A DNA stretch of 64,000 bases from Theobroma cacao. Its lineage: Eukaryota; Streptophyta; Magnoliopsida; Malvales; Malvaceae. The number at the start of each line of letters is the position of its first letter. The stretch's first letter is position 1. The notes below the pieces were generated by a model. It saw nothing but the letters and a program-made list of their open reading frames with translations, made no database searches and was not told where the DNA came from. The position numbers and the translations under genes were made by a program. The DNA lies in NCBI RefSeq assembly GCF_000208745.1, contig NC_030850.1, positions 5,918,957 to 5,982,956 on the forward strand. Direction: 5' to 3'. Positions 47,996 through 60,893 of the stretch are shown in pieces.

Positions 47996-50900
47996 ATGAG
48001 GAAGGGAGCTAAGAGAAAAGTCGCCTCTCAGAAACAAGCGGAGAAGGAAGCGAAAGCTTCGTCTTCTTCGCAAGAAAATCAGAAGGAAAACCATAAACCT
48101 GCTCCCAAAGCTAAGCGTGTTAAGACCTCCAAGCCTGAGCCTGAGCCTGAGTACTTCGAAGACAAGCGAAACTTGGTATCCTCGTTTAAATTTCCCCGCA
48201 TTGTCTTATCTGATGCTTTTTTTTTCCTTGAGTCGAAGTTTCAATGTTTTTGTTTATGATTGAAATTTTTTAATACGATAGCTTTAGGTTTTTTTTTTAA
48301 GCTTATTATTTTGATTTGTTGAATATATCTGAATGAATATGAGGTTAAAAGATTTAGGTTAAGGGTAAATTTCTGAATGCTTTTGACTTTTTCAATTTAC
48401 ATTGAGCTGTTAATTTTGGATAACGGAGGTTAAATTTTATTATGAGCTTTCGCGCTAAGATTAAAGCTTACCGTTCATAATGGATACAACATTTGGAGCC
48501 TAAATATTATTTTTTGGGATAATTAAATGGGGCAAAGTCTTGCGTTGTTGTTGCTTTTTAAGTTATTTTTTATGAAAGTTGTCATTTTGCGTTGTGCAGG
48601 AAGATTTGTGGAAAGCTGCATTTCCTGTTGGAACAGAGGTTGGAGTTTTGAGTTTCCCATGTTGGATTTTTGGTTCTGTCATCTTCGAGAATTTAAGTCT
48701 GTTGCTTACATTCCGTCTTTTTTCTCCTTTTGTGGCAGTGGGATCAATTGGACAGTGTTTACCAAGTCAGCTGGAACTTTTCGAATCTTGAAGTGAGTCG
48801 CCGGAGTCTTTTTGCTTTTGCTTGTTCAGTTTCAATTTCTAGTTTGCTGCTGTTTTTTTCCCCAAGTATCATACGGATTTGGTTTAGAGATACCTGGACT
48901 TATTTCTGTTCTTTTTCTGGTCAGGATGCATTTGAAGAGGGAGGAAAGCTATATGGAAAGAAAGTTTATCTCTTTGGTTGTACTGAGCGTAAGTAGTTCA
49001 CAGACTTGGTCCTGGTATTTTGCACCTTTATACAGACAATTTGCCGTATCTTGAGTGGAGAAAATGTTTTTTTATGCCATTGGCTGCATTATCTCTTCTA
49101 TCGTTATTTTACTCTGCAAAAAAGAAAGGAAGAGAGTATGTCTTATGTTTTAGATTTGAGCTAAGTTCCCATAGGTTTCTTTCTTGATCATGCAGTTTTT
49201 GTTTCTTCTGTCCTGTCCTTTTTGTTCATCTGTTACACTTTATTGATTTTAGTTATTTTCTATTTGTGCAGCTCAACTGGTCCCTTACAAAGGAGAAAAC
49301 AAAGTCATTTGTATACCTGTGGTTGTGGCTGTAAGTTGTCTAAGATGGTTGTGAAGTTATTTTAATGCTTCTCATGCTAAATCACTTAAAGGGATGTTTC
49401 TTTTTTCTTCATCTTGTGATGAGGGGGCAGAGTGATAGAGCAGCTAAAGGCAAATTCAATAGTATATCTCTATGTGGCCTTGAAGTTAGATATTCCCTTG
49501 CTGATCTCATTTTAACATTTTCCTTTGATGCTTTAGTATGGCTGTTCCTTTGAGGTGCAGTTGTCAAGCTTAGAATCTCAGAACTTGGGGCTTTGGCCTC
49601 TTGGATAAATAGTTTCTTCACTTCACCTCTATAGGTGTAGACATGATTTTGTCAGACAAAGACTTTTGTTGACCATCTCACAATACATTTTATTTACCAT
49701 TTTCCATATGTTTTATCCAGTGAAAAAGCCATCTTAATCTATCATATTTTTCTTTTGATGGACAGAGTTACTATATTGTTGCTTATTTAATTTGGACCAA
49801 ATTAGCAACATTGCAGAATGTTGAGAGTTAAAAAATCTTCCTAACTTAACTTTATTTTTCTTTTATAATTAATAAGTGTGTATCTTTGTTGTTTTCACAG
49901 TGGTTTATTATTTTCAATGACTGCAGTCACATAATTATTAATTGTTTATGAGATTGATTCATTGAAAATAGTCGTTTCCACCATGATGTATGGTTGTATT
50001 TTCTTGCTGATTAACTTCTGGTGCTTCTTCTTTTCAGGTTGTGTCTCCTTTCCCACCTTCAGATAAGATAGGTATTAACTCAGTGCAGAGAGAAGCTGAA
50101 GAGATTGTTCCCATGAAACAAATGAAAATGGACTGGGTTCCGTATATTCCACTTGAGAATAGGTACACAGTTTTGATCTTTTCTTATTTTGATCAGATTT
50201 AAAGTTAATTTTTAAGGGGATTATTTAATTTAATTCATCTATATAGTTGGCCAAGTTGATAAAATGAACTGTTATCTATTTTATGTTTTTATTACTATTG
50301 AGTTTGAATGGATTTAAAAGGTGATTGTACATTTTGATTCCTCTACAGAGACAGCCAAGTCGATAGACTGAAATCTCAAATATTCATCTTAGGCTGCACT
50401 CAAAGAAGGTACAGAAGTGCACACTATCCCTTACAATCCTATTAAAGTTTTTTCTTTTGCATGAGATTGTCAACTAGTGTTCATCACTGTGTCCTTATTA
50501 CAAAACTGCTTTTGTCTGGGACTGTTATCTTGGGTCGCATATGGTTCTTTGGTTCTCTCTAAATAATATGGCTTTAAATAGGTAGACCTGTATATTGTAT
50601 GTATGCTGTGGTTGGGGGGTTATAACTGTTGGTTGATTGGTTTGCTTTTTCTGGGAATTGTCAATACATTCTGATCAGCTTGTTGTCGTCTCAATACTTA
50701 CGCCAAATGAAATGCTGAGACTTCAGTCTTGGTTGTTGAAAATAACAATATAATAGATACTTGTGGTCATCCTCAGAGGCTTGGGCTTATCAATGTGCAT
50801 TTCTTATTTTTGGCCCTACAAGATATAAAGTTGGCTTGGTTTTGTACTTTCCTGTTGAAACTTCTGTGTCTGGAGAACACTATTTATTATGTCCCTGTGT

Positions 50901-53900
50901 ATGAGCTAAGCGAACCATTTGATACATAGTCTAAACAATTTATAAAGGTCTGTCTTGTATAGCTTCTAAGTTTATTTTAGGGCAAGCTTCTCTTGTTTAC
51001 AAATGGACTTCAAAATTTTCTCTCTCTAGTTTATTCTCTTTCTCTGAATGTGGGTGTTTATGTGTGTTTTGAGTGCATGCATGTATTTTTATTAATTTTT
51101 TCTATTTGAAATTCCTTCTGCAGGGCTGCTTTGAAACAAATGAAAATAGATCGTCTCAAGAAATACGAGTATTGTCTGCCTTGTGAGTTCTCTAGATATC
51201 TCTGGATGTTAAATTGCTGGATTATGCATGTCTGCTGCTTATTCTGATGACTTGTCAAAGAGGAAAATATGAAAAAAAAAAGGAGGAAATTTATTTATTT
51301 CTTTCTATGTTGTTTGGCATGCCTTTATTGACAGATTTCTATCAGCCTTTGAAGGAAGACGAGCTTGAACAAAGCACTGAGGTTCAAATAATTTTTCCAG
51401 CAGAACCAAAGCCGGTAATGTTTTCTTATGTTTTTGAGAAAATTGATGATCACTGACACTGGACTTTCTGGATATTATTTGGTGGGTGAAGTTGATTTTA
51501 TAGGTTGAGGTTATGGTTGCTTGGATATGAACTGTTGCTAACAGTTTAGTTGGAGGCACAAGGATCCTTGCATCTTTTAAGGCTCTAGGCAAAACAGGTG
51601 CTTGCTTGAGTGAAGCAAAGAGCCAGTTGCCAATAAGATTAACACACACTCATACCCATGTACACATGTATGTATCTATGATACTCCTATGGTTAAAACT
51701 TGGAGGTTTGAATTTCAAACCTCAGGGAGGGTGGGGTTAAGCTTAGTTGTCAGCAAATTTCCACATGTACCATTGCATCTCTTTTACTTGTAAACTTGAA
51801 GTATATATACAATTTGGCAAATGTTGAGAAGTTGACTCTACTCCTGTGCCTAATATTTTTCAATGATCAAGCATGACTAAGAGTCATTACCCTAGCTCTA
51901 AGTTTCCTTCACTTATGGACATAATCCATTTCCTATTTTTAAAGATACATGTGCTGTCCATCAAATGAAAATATTCTCATTAAAAGCAAAGAACTGAAAA
52001 CAAAGGGTAAACTTATTGGAGGTGTGCCATGTGCCATAATAAAGGCACCTTGATTAGAGGGGTCTGATGTGCTTTTGCTAGAGTGTGATAGTGCCTATTG
52101 CCTAGGGCTTCTGGACTACACTCTTTGTAATGATTTTTATTGGAATAACTGTGCAAAATATTATGTAAATTGATACGTCCTTTCTGGTCTTTCAGGTTTT
52201 CTGTGAATTTGATTGGGAGTTGGATGAACTTGATGTAAGACTCGCCTCTTTTGTTCTTATGTTATAGACTAATTAGCATGTTTTTTTTTTTTTTGTGATG
52301 TTTGAATTATGTGAAATGGTAGCTTGGAATTGTTCCTTTTTCAGTTATTTATGCATTAGCCTTTCTTTTTTGAAAAGAGTTTATGCATTTATGCATTATC
52401 CTTTTGTCCATCATTTGGCTGTTTTTGCTCACATCATAAGAATTTGATACTTAACTCTATCTACCAATTTGCAGGAGTTTACTGATAAACTGATCGAGGC
52501 TGATGAATTAGATATAGATCAAAAGGATGCCTTTAAGGTTAAGTTCATTTGAAGATCCTCCAATAAATTGCAGATTTTGTTGATTTGTAGTTACTAATTG
52601 AATCTGAAATGCTTTTGGTTTTGTAGGAGTTTGTCAAGGAGAAAGTTCGAGAGGCAAAGAAAGCTAATCGGCAGGTATATTTTGGGCAACATTGCTTCTT
52701 GAGTTGTTAATATAGTTGGTTAGGGAGCATGAATTTGGATAGGCTGATTAATGTGGCCAATTCCATTGTTGTAGGCAAGAGAAGCTCGCAAGAAAGCCCT
52801 GGAAGAAATGAGTGAGGAAACTAAAGCAGCATTTGAGAACATAAGATTTTACAAGTTCTACCCTGTTCAAACTCCGGATACTCCTGATGTATCAAATGTT
52901 AAGGTAAGATTTATGAATTACTGCCTTAGATACCTTTCTTTCTTTTCCTAAGAAAGGTATTATTTTTTGGTAATTATTTAATTTGTTAAGTGAAGCCTTT
53001 TAGCAATTTTTAACATCTTGGTTTTCTGAGTACTAATTATTTATCATACAAAAAGTTATTTGCATTACTTATTGGCAGATTTTTCTTTGTAGGTAGTCAT
53101 GATGTTCTTATCAGAGCTTGTTATATAATAATTAAGGCTTTTGATTTTTTTGAACATACTATCGATGATAAGTAGTGATCACATGGTCTGTTTTAGGTTT
53201 CTGAATGGTTATATTTGCTGTTTTTTTTTTGTTTTAATTGGGGGAAGGGGATTTGAACTCTGCTCTCTAGGCAGGGGGATAATGCACCAATTAATGAGCC
53301 AAATGCTCGGTTGCTGAATGGTTTTATTAGCTTGAATGTGTTTACCTGGTAAAGTTGGATGAGTTCATTTCTGATCGAATGGCTGGAATGGTTTGTCAAC
53401 TATGCTGTAGCACTTATGCTTTTTGATGGATTACTTTCTTTTTTTCTCTCCAGTCTTTTGGATCTTACTCTAGGAAATCAATTGAATTACATACCCCCTC
53501 CATTCCTTACACTATGTTTGGTAGGAAGGAAGGAAAAAAAGTGAGTAAAGGAAAAAAGAAGAGAAAGGAAAGTTGTTTTTCCTTTTCCTTGTATTTGGTA
53601 TGAAAGATGAAAAATAGAGGGAAAGAAAGAGAGTTAGATCCTAACAAGTCAATCTCCTTTTAACGAGATATGGCATAACAACTGGAACTTCATGTAGATT
53701 CATATGGTGGTTATAACTCCTTCAAATAGTTCCTAAAAATGGACAATATCTGAATGAGTCTAAGCTTGAATACTTTCCTGAGCTCATTAACTTTCCTATA
53801 ACCAAATTCATAGACATTTTCCCCCAAGGGTTGAGACTTTACTAAAATTCTGTAGTACTTGAATGATAGGTCTAATAATGCTGCCCAATAATACAGGAGT

Positions 53901-54275
53901 GGCAGCATTAATTTAAACAATGCTTAGTAAAATTCACAATAGTGTTTACATCACTTGTTGAAGAATTCAAATCATAAAATATTTGTACATCTCATGATGT
54001 GAAGTTTATCGATAAAATATTTCATCTTTACAATGCTAGGACTCATCTCAGTCATTTGTTACTAACATGATGCTGGAGGAATGTTTTCTCTAGTAATCCA
54101 GATGTCACATTTATATTTTTAGCTGCAGAATTATAATACAATCCTTTGCTTATTTTACGTAAAATAAGAGTATGATGGGCTACTGTTTGAATAATTCCTT
54201 TTGTTGTTTGATGGTTGTGCCTTGCAGGCTCCATTCATAAACAGGTACTACGGGAAGGCCCACGAGGTTCTCTAA
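47996..54275 (+). CDS. HIT4: HEAT INTOLERANT 4 (HIT4) chromatin protein
   Basis: Fourteen coding exons: 47996-48175, 48600-48638, 48739-48792, 48925-48988, 49272-49330, 50038-50162, 50349-50408, 51124-51182, 51335-51414, 52196-52234, 52475-52537, 52627-52674, 52775-52903 and 54228-54275. All have GT-AG borders and keep frame, giving 348 residues. The N-terminus is Lys/Arg-rich with nuclear-localisation character (MRKGAKRK, KAKRVKTSK). The conserved core has EDLWKAAFPVGTE, LYGKKVYLFGCTEPQLVPYK and MKQMKMDWVPYIPLE. A basic coiled stretch (EKVREAKKANRQAREARKKA) precedes the conserved end NRYYGKAHEVL. Arabidopsis HIT4 (At5g10010) is reported at chromocenters and is needed for heat-induced chromocenter decondensation and release of transcriptional silencing. 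The gene looks intact. Intron 13 carries a SINE. Confidence 0.96.
53221..53312 (-). mobile_element. SINE family A, copy 2 (HIT4 intron 13)
   Basis: Same family as the element at 18361-18460, also antisense to its host gene. The head, in reverse complement, reads GAGCATTTGGCTCATTAATTGG. The A-box-like TGGCTCATTAATTGG is complementary to 53287-53301 and the B-box-like GAGTTCAAATCCCC to 53247-53260. The poly(A) appears as a T-run from 53221. Flanks CTGAATGGTTATATTTGCTG (53201-53220) and CTGAATGGTTTTATTAGCTT (from 53314) form a slightly diverged target duplication. Confidence 0.88.
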
Positions 54276-56003
54276 TTGAGCTTTCGAGCTTTCATTCCGG
54301 AAGTAGCGTAGTTGAGAGATGCTCTAAAAGCGTGCTTTGGCTCCCAAGAGTGTCATATCAAGCATTGGTTACTACATCTCCAGGAAGCTTTGGGAGCATG
54401 CCTCTGGTGCCCCCCATCACGGCCAGGTGTGTTTTAGGAGATAGATTTAAATTAGAGCTCCATAACTCTTTAGATAAACAAAGCAGGTGCTCTTGTTACA
54501 AATAGGCGGAACTTGTAGTATACTTTATTGAGGCATTTCAAAATTTTTCAAGGAAACTTTAATCTTGAGGTGCTAAAAATCCCTATGCAGTTGCAGCCTG
54601 AGTATGTCTTGATTTTACTCTTTATCCCCCCTTTTCCTATCTTTGATTCCGACTGATTGTAATAGTAGAATAAATTAATATACAACAATTCAATTCTGAG
54701 AAATATTAATGAAAAGACTAGCCAAATCAGTTTCCTAGATTAAATCTCGGTGAATCAACTGGGAATCCCATGGTTTTTGATTGTTGTATATGCTTACAAG
54801 GTAACTGGACCGAGAAATGTTTAGAAAAGGAACATAGCTGTATTCTTGTACAGAATCTGTAAGCAGCTTAACAATTGCAAAATTCTGACAGCAATTGTTA
54901 CTTTTAAAATTCTCCCTGGTTGGGCACCAGTAACCTTCAGCAAACTCTTCCTTGCTGCCTTGCATGATTCCGTGCAGGAAATTCACAGAGAAGCAGGTAT
55001 GAAAACCCTGGTGAGATTATTTTGTTGAGTCTTACAACTTGAAGGAAAAAAAAAAAAAATAATAATAAAGAGTGAATATCAGCTCAGCATCCATTCCTTT
55101 ACTAGGGTGAACATTATTTGATTAAAATCGAATTAATCGGTTAAAATGATTCAGTTTGTCTGATTATTCAGTTAATTTCTGTAGTGCTCCATTTATTAGA
55201 TTTAATCGGTCAGTTTTGATTTCGATTCTAAGATTAAAAATTCAATGAATTGAATTAATCAAACTAACAAGATAAAATTTACAGCTCATTAACCGTGAAG
55301 CTCAATAAATACACAAATAATTTGATAAAATATTTTAATGTTTCTAAACATATATTATTGGGATTTCACAATCTAAATTTATTTATTTTGTACTGAAAAT
55401 TGGACTCAATCTCGTTATTTTAATTGTTTCAATAATCGACTGAATTAATTAATCTAATTCAATTACTGGTTAATCCATTATAACATATTATTCCGTTGAT
55501 TGGATTAACGAAAAATCAAAATTCGGTTAATTTGTTTTTAAAGATTTTGTGATGGATTAATAGAGATAGGGCAAATCCAAGGGCAGTGAACAATGAGGAA
55601 GGGGAACGGGCTGGGGCACATGTTTTTGTTTCCCGGATAATTCACCACTCGGTTCGATCATAAGGTAAAAGTAAATCTTCAATATAAAGAAAAAGCATAT
55701 ATCGCGCAGAAGGCTGCAACTATTTTTCATAACTTCATAATTTTATTAATAATGTTAAAAAGTAGAATAATTGGACAACAAAATACACTTCACTGATGCC
55801 TCTTGAACCTCCACTTTTTTTGTCGGTAGGAAAACACCTGCTGGAAAATCAACTGAAGCAACACAGCCTACAATAACACTGATAAATTACCCCAACCAAT
55901 CCCACAAAATTATTTGCCTGACAACAAATAGGCACTTTGACATATACTAGTCCCCAGTGGACCAAGGATAACCTCACAAGCAGCCACCTCAGCTCACCAA
56001 ACT
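54276..56003. other. Intergenic region between convergent HIT4 and CPR5
   Basis: Both genes end into this stretch, so it holds two 3' untranslated regions. A minus frame at 54735-54986 has no recognisable domain. From about 55120 to 55540 many GGTTAA/TTAACC-type words (AATTAATCGGTTAAAATG, AAATTAACCGAATTTTG) mark a dispersed, partly foldback repeat of a kind common in plants. Its exact ends are unclear. Confidence 0.45.
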
Positions 56004-59000
56004 CTAGCTTCCACCATCAGCATCTAAAACCAGCACCATGAAATGATCTTTCCACTCGCTCAGGCTCGCGAAAGGCATAAGACCACACAACAATGGCAGA
56101 ATCAAAAGTATAATAGAATAGAATAGTGATCTTCGGATCCAGTAAGGAAGCAGTGGCCTCTGTCTCATCGCTTGAGATACATTAAAAGGTCCATGAAGAA
56201 TGATGAACAGCACCGATGTAAAGACATTTGAGAGGAAATGCAACAAGCATAGAATCTCCCAGTAGACGAGCCAACGATAGCCATTTCCTCCCAACATATC
56301 TACACAGAACTTCCCAGCCAAACCACAGGCAATTCCTAGCAGCAACATTATGAAAGTGACTGGCATTGTCTGTTTTGAAATTGCTGAACGCTGTACAATC
56401 AAATAAGCTACTGCAAGAATCATCAAGAAGGCAAACATCATTTGACTCATAACTTGAACCTGGCACTTAAGAGTGTGGAGCCCCGAATTGAAAGATGCCA
56501 TTGGCTTTGGGATCCACCAAGACTTGGATTCCTGGAAAAAATCAAAGCTTTATTTAATATTATTGAGACATATAAAGTAATCTTAGAGTGGAAGCATAGC
56601 AAAGAAAAGATGATTTATCATGAATGGTGTGATAATGCCGGGCACTAAATGTCAAGAGGTATATATTGGAACAGATATTTATCTAAAACAGGACAGTGGT
56701 AACAGATAAATATTGGATGATGTAAACAGTTAAACAGTGCACTGAGTTTAAGACAGATTGTTGTCGTCAAAATTTCAAAAGACAAACACCATAAAAGACA
56801 AGTTGGCAGTCTCCTATAGAAAAGTTTTTCCTACATTAAATTCTGTTGCCATAGTGCAACTGAACATCAACCTTAGTTCCGGAGCCATTCACAATTTATT
56901 TGCCCCATAATCCATAGATTCAATGCCTACAGGCCTAAAGGCTACTTTAATTTTCCACATATAGTTGCAGAGTAAGCAACAATGGTCATTCACTCAAAAA
57001 GCAACAATTAGAAGACAAGCTTTCATGTAGTGTTGTTGGGGGATTACTTTCATGGGCTTGGGAACATAGTTAAGGAGAAAATTACCAAACACATGATTTG
57101 ACATTAAGTGTTACCTAATATAATGGTCAAAACAAATCAAAAGATATTAAAACTAACTTCTAATGGTCGAGCAAACCTTGGGAGGCATTTAATCAACCAA
57201 AGCCAGGAAAAGGAAGTTGCCCTTACCTCAAGTGAAGGATTACAAGATGATGTAGCATCAGTAATCCTTTTGTAAGAATAAATATAAGCACCATATATAA
57301 GGAAGAATGTCATGATGAACAAGCCAGCAACAAGACAATCTATGCACTTTTTAAGCAATTCGGCATGTCTTGTATCTTCCAGTTGGTTCTTGAACTTTTC
57401 AGCTTTAAAGGATGCCTTTGATATACCCATTGCTAATTTTGATCTCTCCAGATGGTTTGAGTCAATGTTTAGAGCTAGCTGTCTCTCTTTCAATTTCAAC
57501 TTTTTCATTGTAAGACCAAGCTCTAATGTCTTGAGGTCGTTAGAACGAACTTGCTCTATAACAGATTTCTCAATCGTGCTGAGGACTGACTGGTTTAGGA
57601 CAGAACTTGGAGTGACACAAGCCAGTTGGTTTACTTGTCCAGGAATGGCAAGCTCCTGATTCATGGAATCAGTTTGGATATTCTCCTGTACCTCTTCATA
57701 AATATTGCATTGATTCTGAGTTGCAATGCAAGGCAGGTCAACTTCTGAGTTTGAATCCTTTATATCAAAAGAGCTTATATAACATCCACTTCTGCTTGAA
57801 GTTTCATCTGAAGTAGAACTTTCCACGTTATTGGAGTCAAGTAGATTTTTTTCCTTGTGCTTGGATGACTCATTAATCAATCTAAGAGTCCTCAAGGTGC
57901 TTCCAAATGATTTCTCAAAGTTCCTCACGAAACAATCAAACTTGTCTCCAAAAACCTGTCACCAAGTGAACCATAAAAGCAAAAGGCATATACTCAATAA
58001 GCATCATTGATGGTGTGATGCACATAAAAAGGCATGAGGAAACTTAACTTGTAAAATCAGAGTCAGTCTATGAGTCAGCAATTTAAAGTCTGGCTTACAT
58101 TGGCTAAAGATTCTCTGACAGCTGAAGTGCAAATCTGCAAGCATAAAGAGTAACTAACTTCGTTAACAAGCAAGACGCTTTTCACTTCAGTAAAACAAAC
58201 CAGCTATTATGAGCATCTTGTTACCACTGAGAGATAATCAGGAGACAGACTTTTGTTTGTGACATCTTTCCTTTCCAGAACCTAGAATTACAAAAAACCA
58301 GGTTACCATAATCAACCCAGAATTACTTGATGTGATCTTTAAAAAATGAAAAAAAAAGTATAAGAATTGCCTTTCACAATATGTAGCTTATCTTTTTAAA
58401 CTTTTCGTCACAATCGAAGAAGGCCAAGAGGTAGAGGAGACTCAAACTATCTTGACCTCCACTGCATGATAACAACCAACTAGGCAAAGTTTGGATTATT
58501 TAAAGAATATAGTCAACATAAAAACAGATTAAATTGGGAGTCGCATGCAGACAGATAGGGAATCATTTTGGAAACTGTGTAACCTAAAACAGGGAACTTT
58601 GTTGTAAGGCAAGACTTTTAGAACAGCAGCCTTGGCCTTTGCTATAGCCCAATAGCTCTACATTGCAACTCAAGCTTCCAATGTGCCAGGCAAAAATGAG
58701 ATACATCCCTCAAGACCAAGCACTCCCTTTGCTTGAGGCAATTGCAAACATTATTGATGCACTACATCAGCCATCTAAAGAGGCAATGCCATACGATATC
58801 CTCATTTAACCAAAAGAAAGCAAGACATTAAATTGATAAAATCTAACAGAAATCAAAACAATATGAATTCACTAAGAAACTTGAATTCTAGGCAGCAAAA
58901 ATTATATTCCATTTTTTTTCAAATTGTCACAAAAAAAGTAAAATTTAACTTCAAAATTCCCAACTTAAAAAAAAAACACCTTTCCACTCAAAAGCCCCCT

Positions 59001-59484
59001 CAAAAAGTTAAAAAATTCAACTGAAAAGTCAGCTTTTATAGCATGGCTCCATAAATAATAAAAAATTCACAATTTTCCATCTATATAATGGTTAGAAAAA
59101 GGTAAAAAAAAAAAGGTTGAAACTTGATCGAACCTGAGCAACAACAGCCGCGAAGGACATTCCTAGAGGAAGCGCAATGGACTCAACGTCACCAACCTCA
59201 GATCGCCGAACCGGACCGAACCGAACCCTAGTAATCCGGCGTTTGAATGGCACGCGCGTTCCTCTCTGAATAGAAGATGAACAGGAAGCAGAGCAAGGAG
59301 AAGACGATGGTGCGTCTTTATCAATTGTTTTCTTCTTCTTTCTGTTGATGAGGGAGGGTCTTGGAGATGGAGAATGATTTTCGACCGTTGGATCTGAGTC
59401 ATCGTTGGGTGGTAGTGCGGTACTGCAAGCAGGGGATTCGCAGGGTTGCAGAGAAGGGGGAGAAGAGGAAAAAAGGACGTCCAT
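56004..59484 (-). CDS. CPR5: CPR5 membrane nucleoporin-type regulator
   Basis: Five exons on the minus strand: 59484-59134, 58281-58225, 58134-58099, 57955-57227 and 56531-56004, in frame throughout, give 566 residues; Arabidopsis CPR5 has 564 as I recall. The N-terminal half is soluble and basic (NRKKKKTIDK, PFKRRITRVRFG; likely nuclear localisation), followed by ALPLGMSFAAVVAQ and a central coiled part (MKKLKLKERQLAL). Five hydrophobic helices fill the C-terminus: one at the end of exon 4 and four in exon 5, with the conserved SKQTMPVTFIMLLLGIACG and SEWKDHF motifs. CPR5 is reported as a nuclear-pore and nuclear-membrane protein that restrains programmed cell death and immunity, affects trichome endoreduplication, and binds CDK inhibitors of the SIM/SMR class. 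All splice sites look intact. Confidence 0.96.
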
Positions 59485-60370
59485 CCGGAAAACAACAAAA
59501 ATAAAAAAAATAAAAAGGTTGGTAAAGCATAAAATTTGAAAATCTCCTTATTACAAAGACGGTGAGAAGTGGCGTTAGAGTAACGTCGTTAGAACATTTG
59601 AATTTCGTCCCAACGTGGAAACGTTGGTTTTTTAACATGAAGGAAGGGCGCGTTTTCTTACCCCCCAAGAAAACGGAGCGTTTATTGTTGTGTTTTTATA
59701 TGAAAAAAGGAAAAAATTATGCTGAAAATAAAAGTAAAAACCTAAAAATAGGGTTCACCTTTTTAGAATATAGTAATTAATAAAAAATAAAATAATTATA
59801 AAGTTCTAACTTAAATAAAAAAAACCCTTTAAACAAATAACATCTCTAAAAGATAATGAGCTAAAAGATGGATCCAACTCCTTTCGAAACACAGGATTAC
59901 GTTTGGAAGTTTTTGAACTTTTAAAATTAAAATAAAAAGCCTAAATATAAGTAATTAAATAGGGTTTTTTATTAAAATATTTAGTTCCATAATAGTTACA
60001 TGTATATTTTACTTTAAAAAGTAAGTTCGAATTTTCCCTTTTTACAAAAATATATATTTTTTATACATGATTAAATTTCTTTTTTTTTAATATTAATTGG
60101 ATATTTAAATGATTAACTTTCTAATTAAATCATAGCTCTCATAAATTTAAACATGAATAAATAAATGGTCTAGATTCAGCCACCCGCTTGACTGATCTTG
60201 GGATTTTGCAAGCGGTGCTGTCTCATGGTCGAAAAATGTTTTGGACCGATGTTGCTAAGATGGTCCAAGTCCTCACATTATGGCCCACATGTTATAGTAA
60301 TAAAGTAGATCGATGCGTGCACCGATTTTTTTTATTTTATTTTTATAATTGTGTTAATTTGATATATATT
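59485..60370. other. CPR5: Intergenic region upstream of CPR5
   Basis: It contains the CPR5 promoter; a GC-richer patch (59560-59690) lies directly upstream of the start. A short plus frame at 60188-60373 has no recognised domain. The rest is AT-rich. Confidence 0.4.
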
Positions 60371-60893
60371 TAGTATAATATTTAAATAAAAATTTTAAAT
60401 TATTTAAAAAATTAAAATAATTTTTTATATTTTTATTATGTTTAATTAAATTTTTATATTTTTATTTTGTATCAAATAAGCTTTTATATTTTTATTTTGA
60501 ATTAATAAATTCTTATGAGTAATTATTGACTTAATTAAAGTATCATTTCTCATTTTATATCACGTGACATTAACGTGATATATTGACTTATTATAATTAA
60601 TGATAATTTAAAATATTAATATATCATAATTGATGATGACGTGATATATTAATTTGACATTATAATATGTAACATTTTTAACCTTTCACATCAATACCAT
60701 ATCAATGTACGTAAATGTAAAATGACAAAAATTATTTTGATTAATGATAATTAATTAATTAATTATTAATTATAAAATTTTATTTAATTTGAAATAAAAA
60801 TATAAGAGTTTAATTGAACGGAATAAAAAAATAAGGGTATGTTTCAATTTTTTTGAATAGTTTAAAAGCTTATTTGAATATTATGCCTATATA
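60371..60893. mobile_element. Long-TIR MITE, copy 2
   Basis: The left end reads AGTATAATATTTAAATAAAA; the right end, in reverse complement, reads GGCATAATATTCAAATAAGC. The inverted match continues inward for over 100 bases with words such as TTTTTATATTTTTATT and ATCAAATAA. The middle holds CACGTGACATTAACGTGATA and ATGATGACGTGATATATT. It is the same family as 12119-12592, in the opposite orientation, and more complete. No coding capacity. Confidence 0.75.

Noticed and set aside
48527..49054. Plus-strand frames in the HIT4 intron region
   Set aside because: They read through HIT4 introns and small exons in other frames; spliced HIT4 accounts for all conserved sequence.
51700..51760. Possible SINE B-box in HIT4 intron 9 (AGGTTTGAATTTCAAACCTC)
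   Set aside because: It is a perfect short palindrome without an A-box, a poly(A) tail or target duplications.
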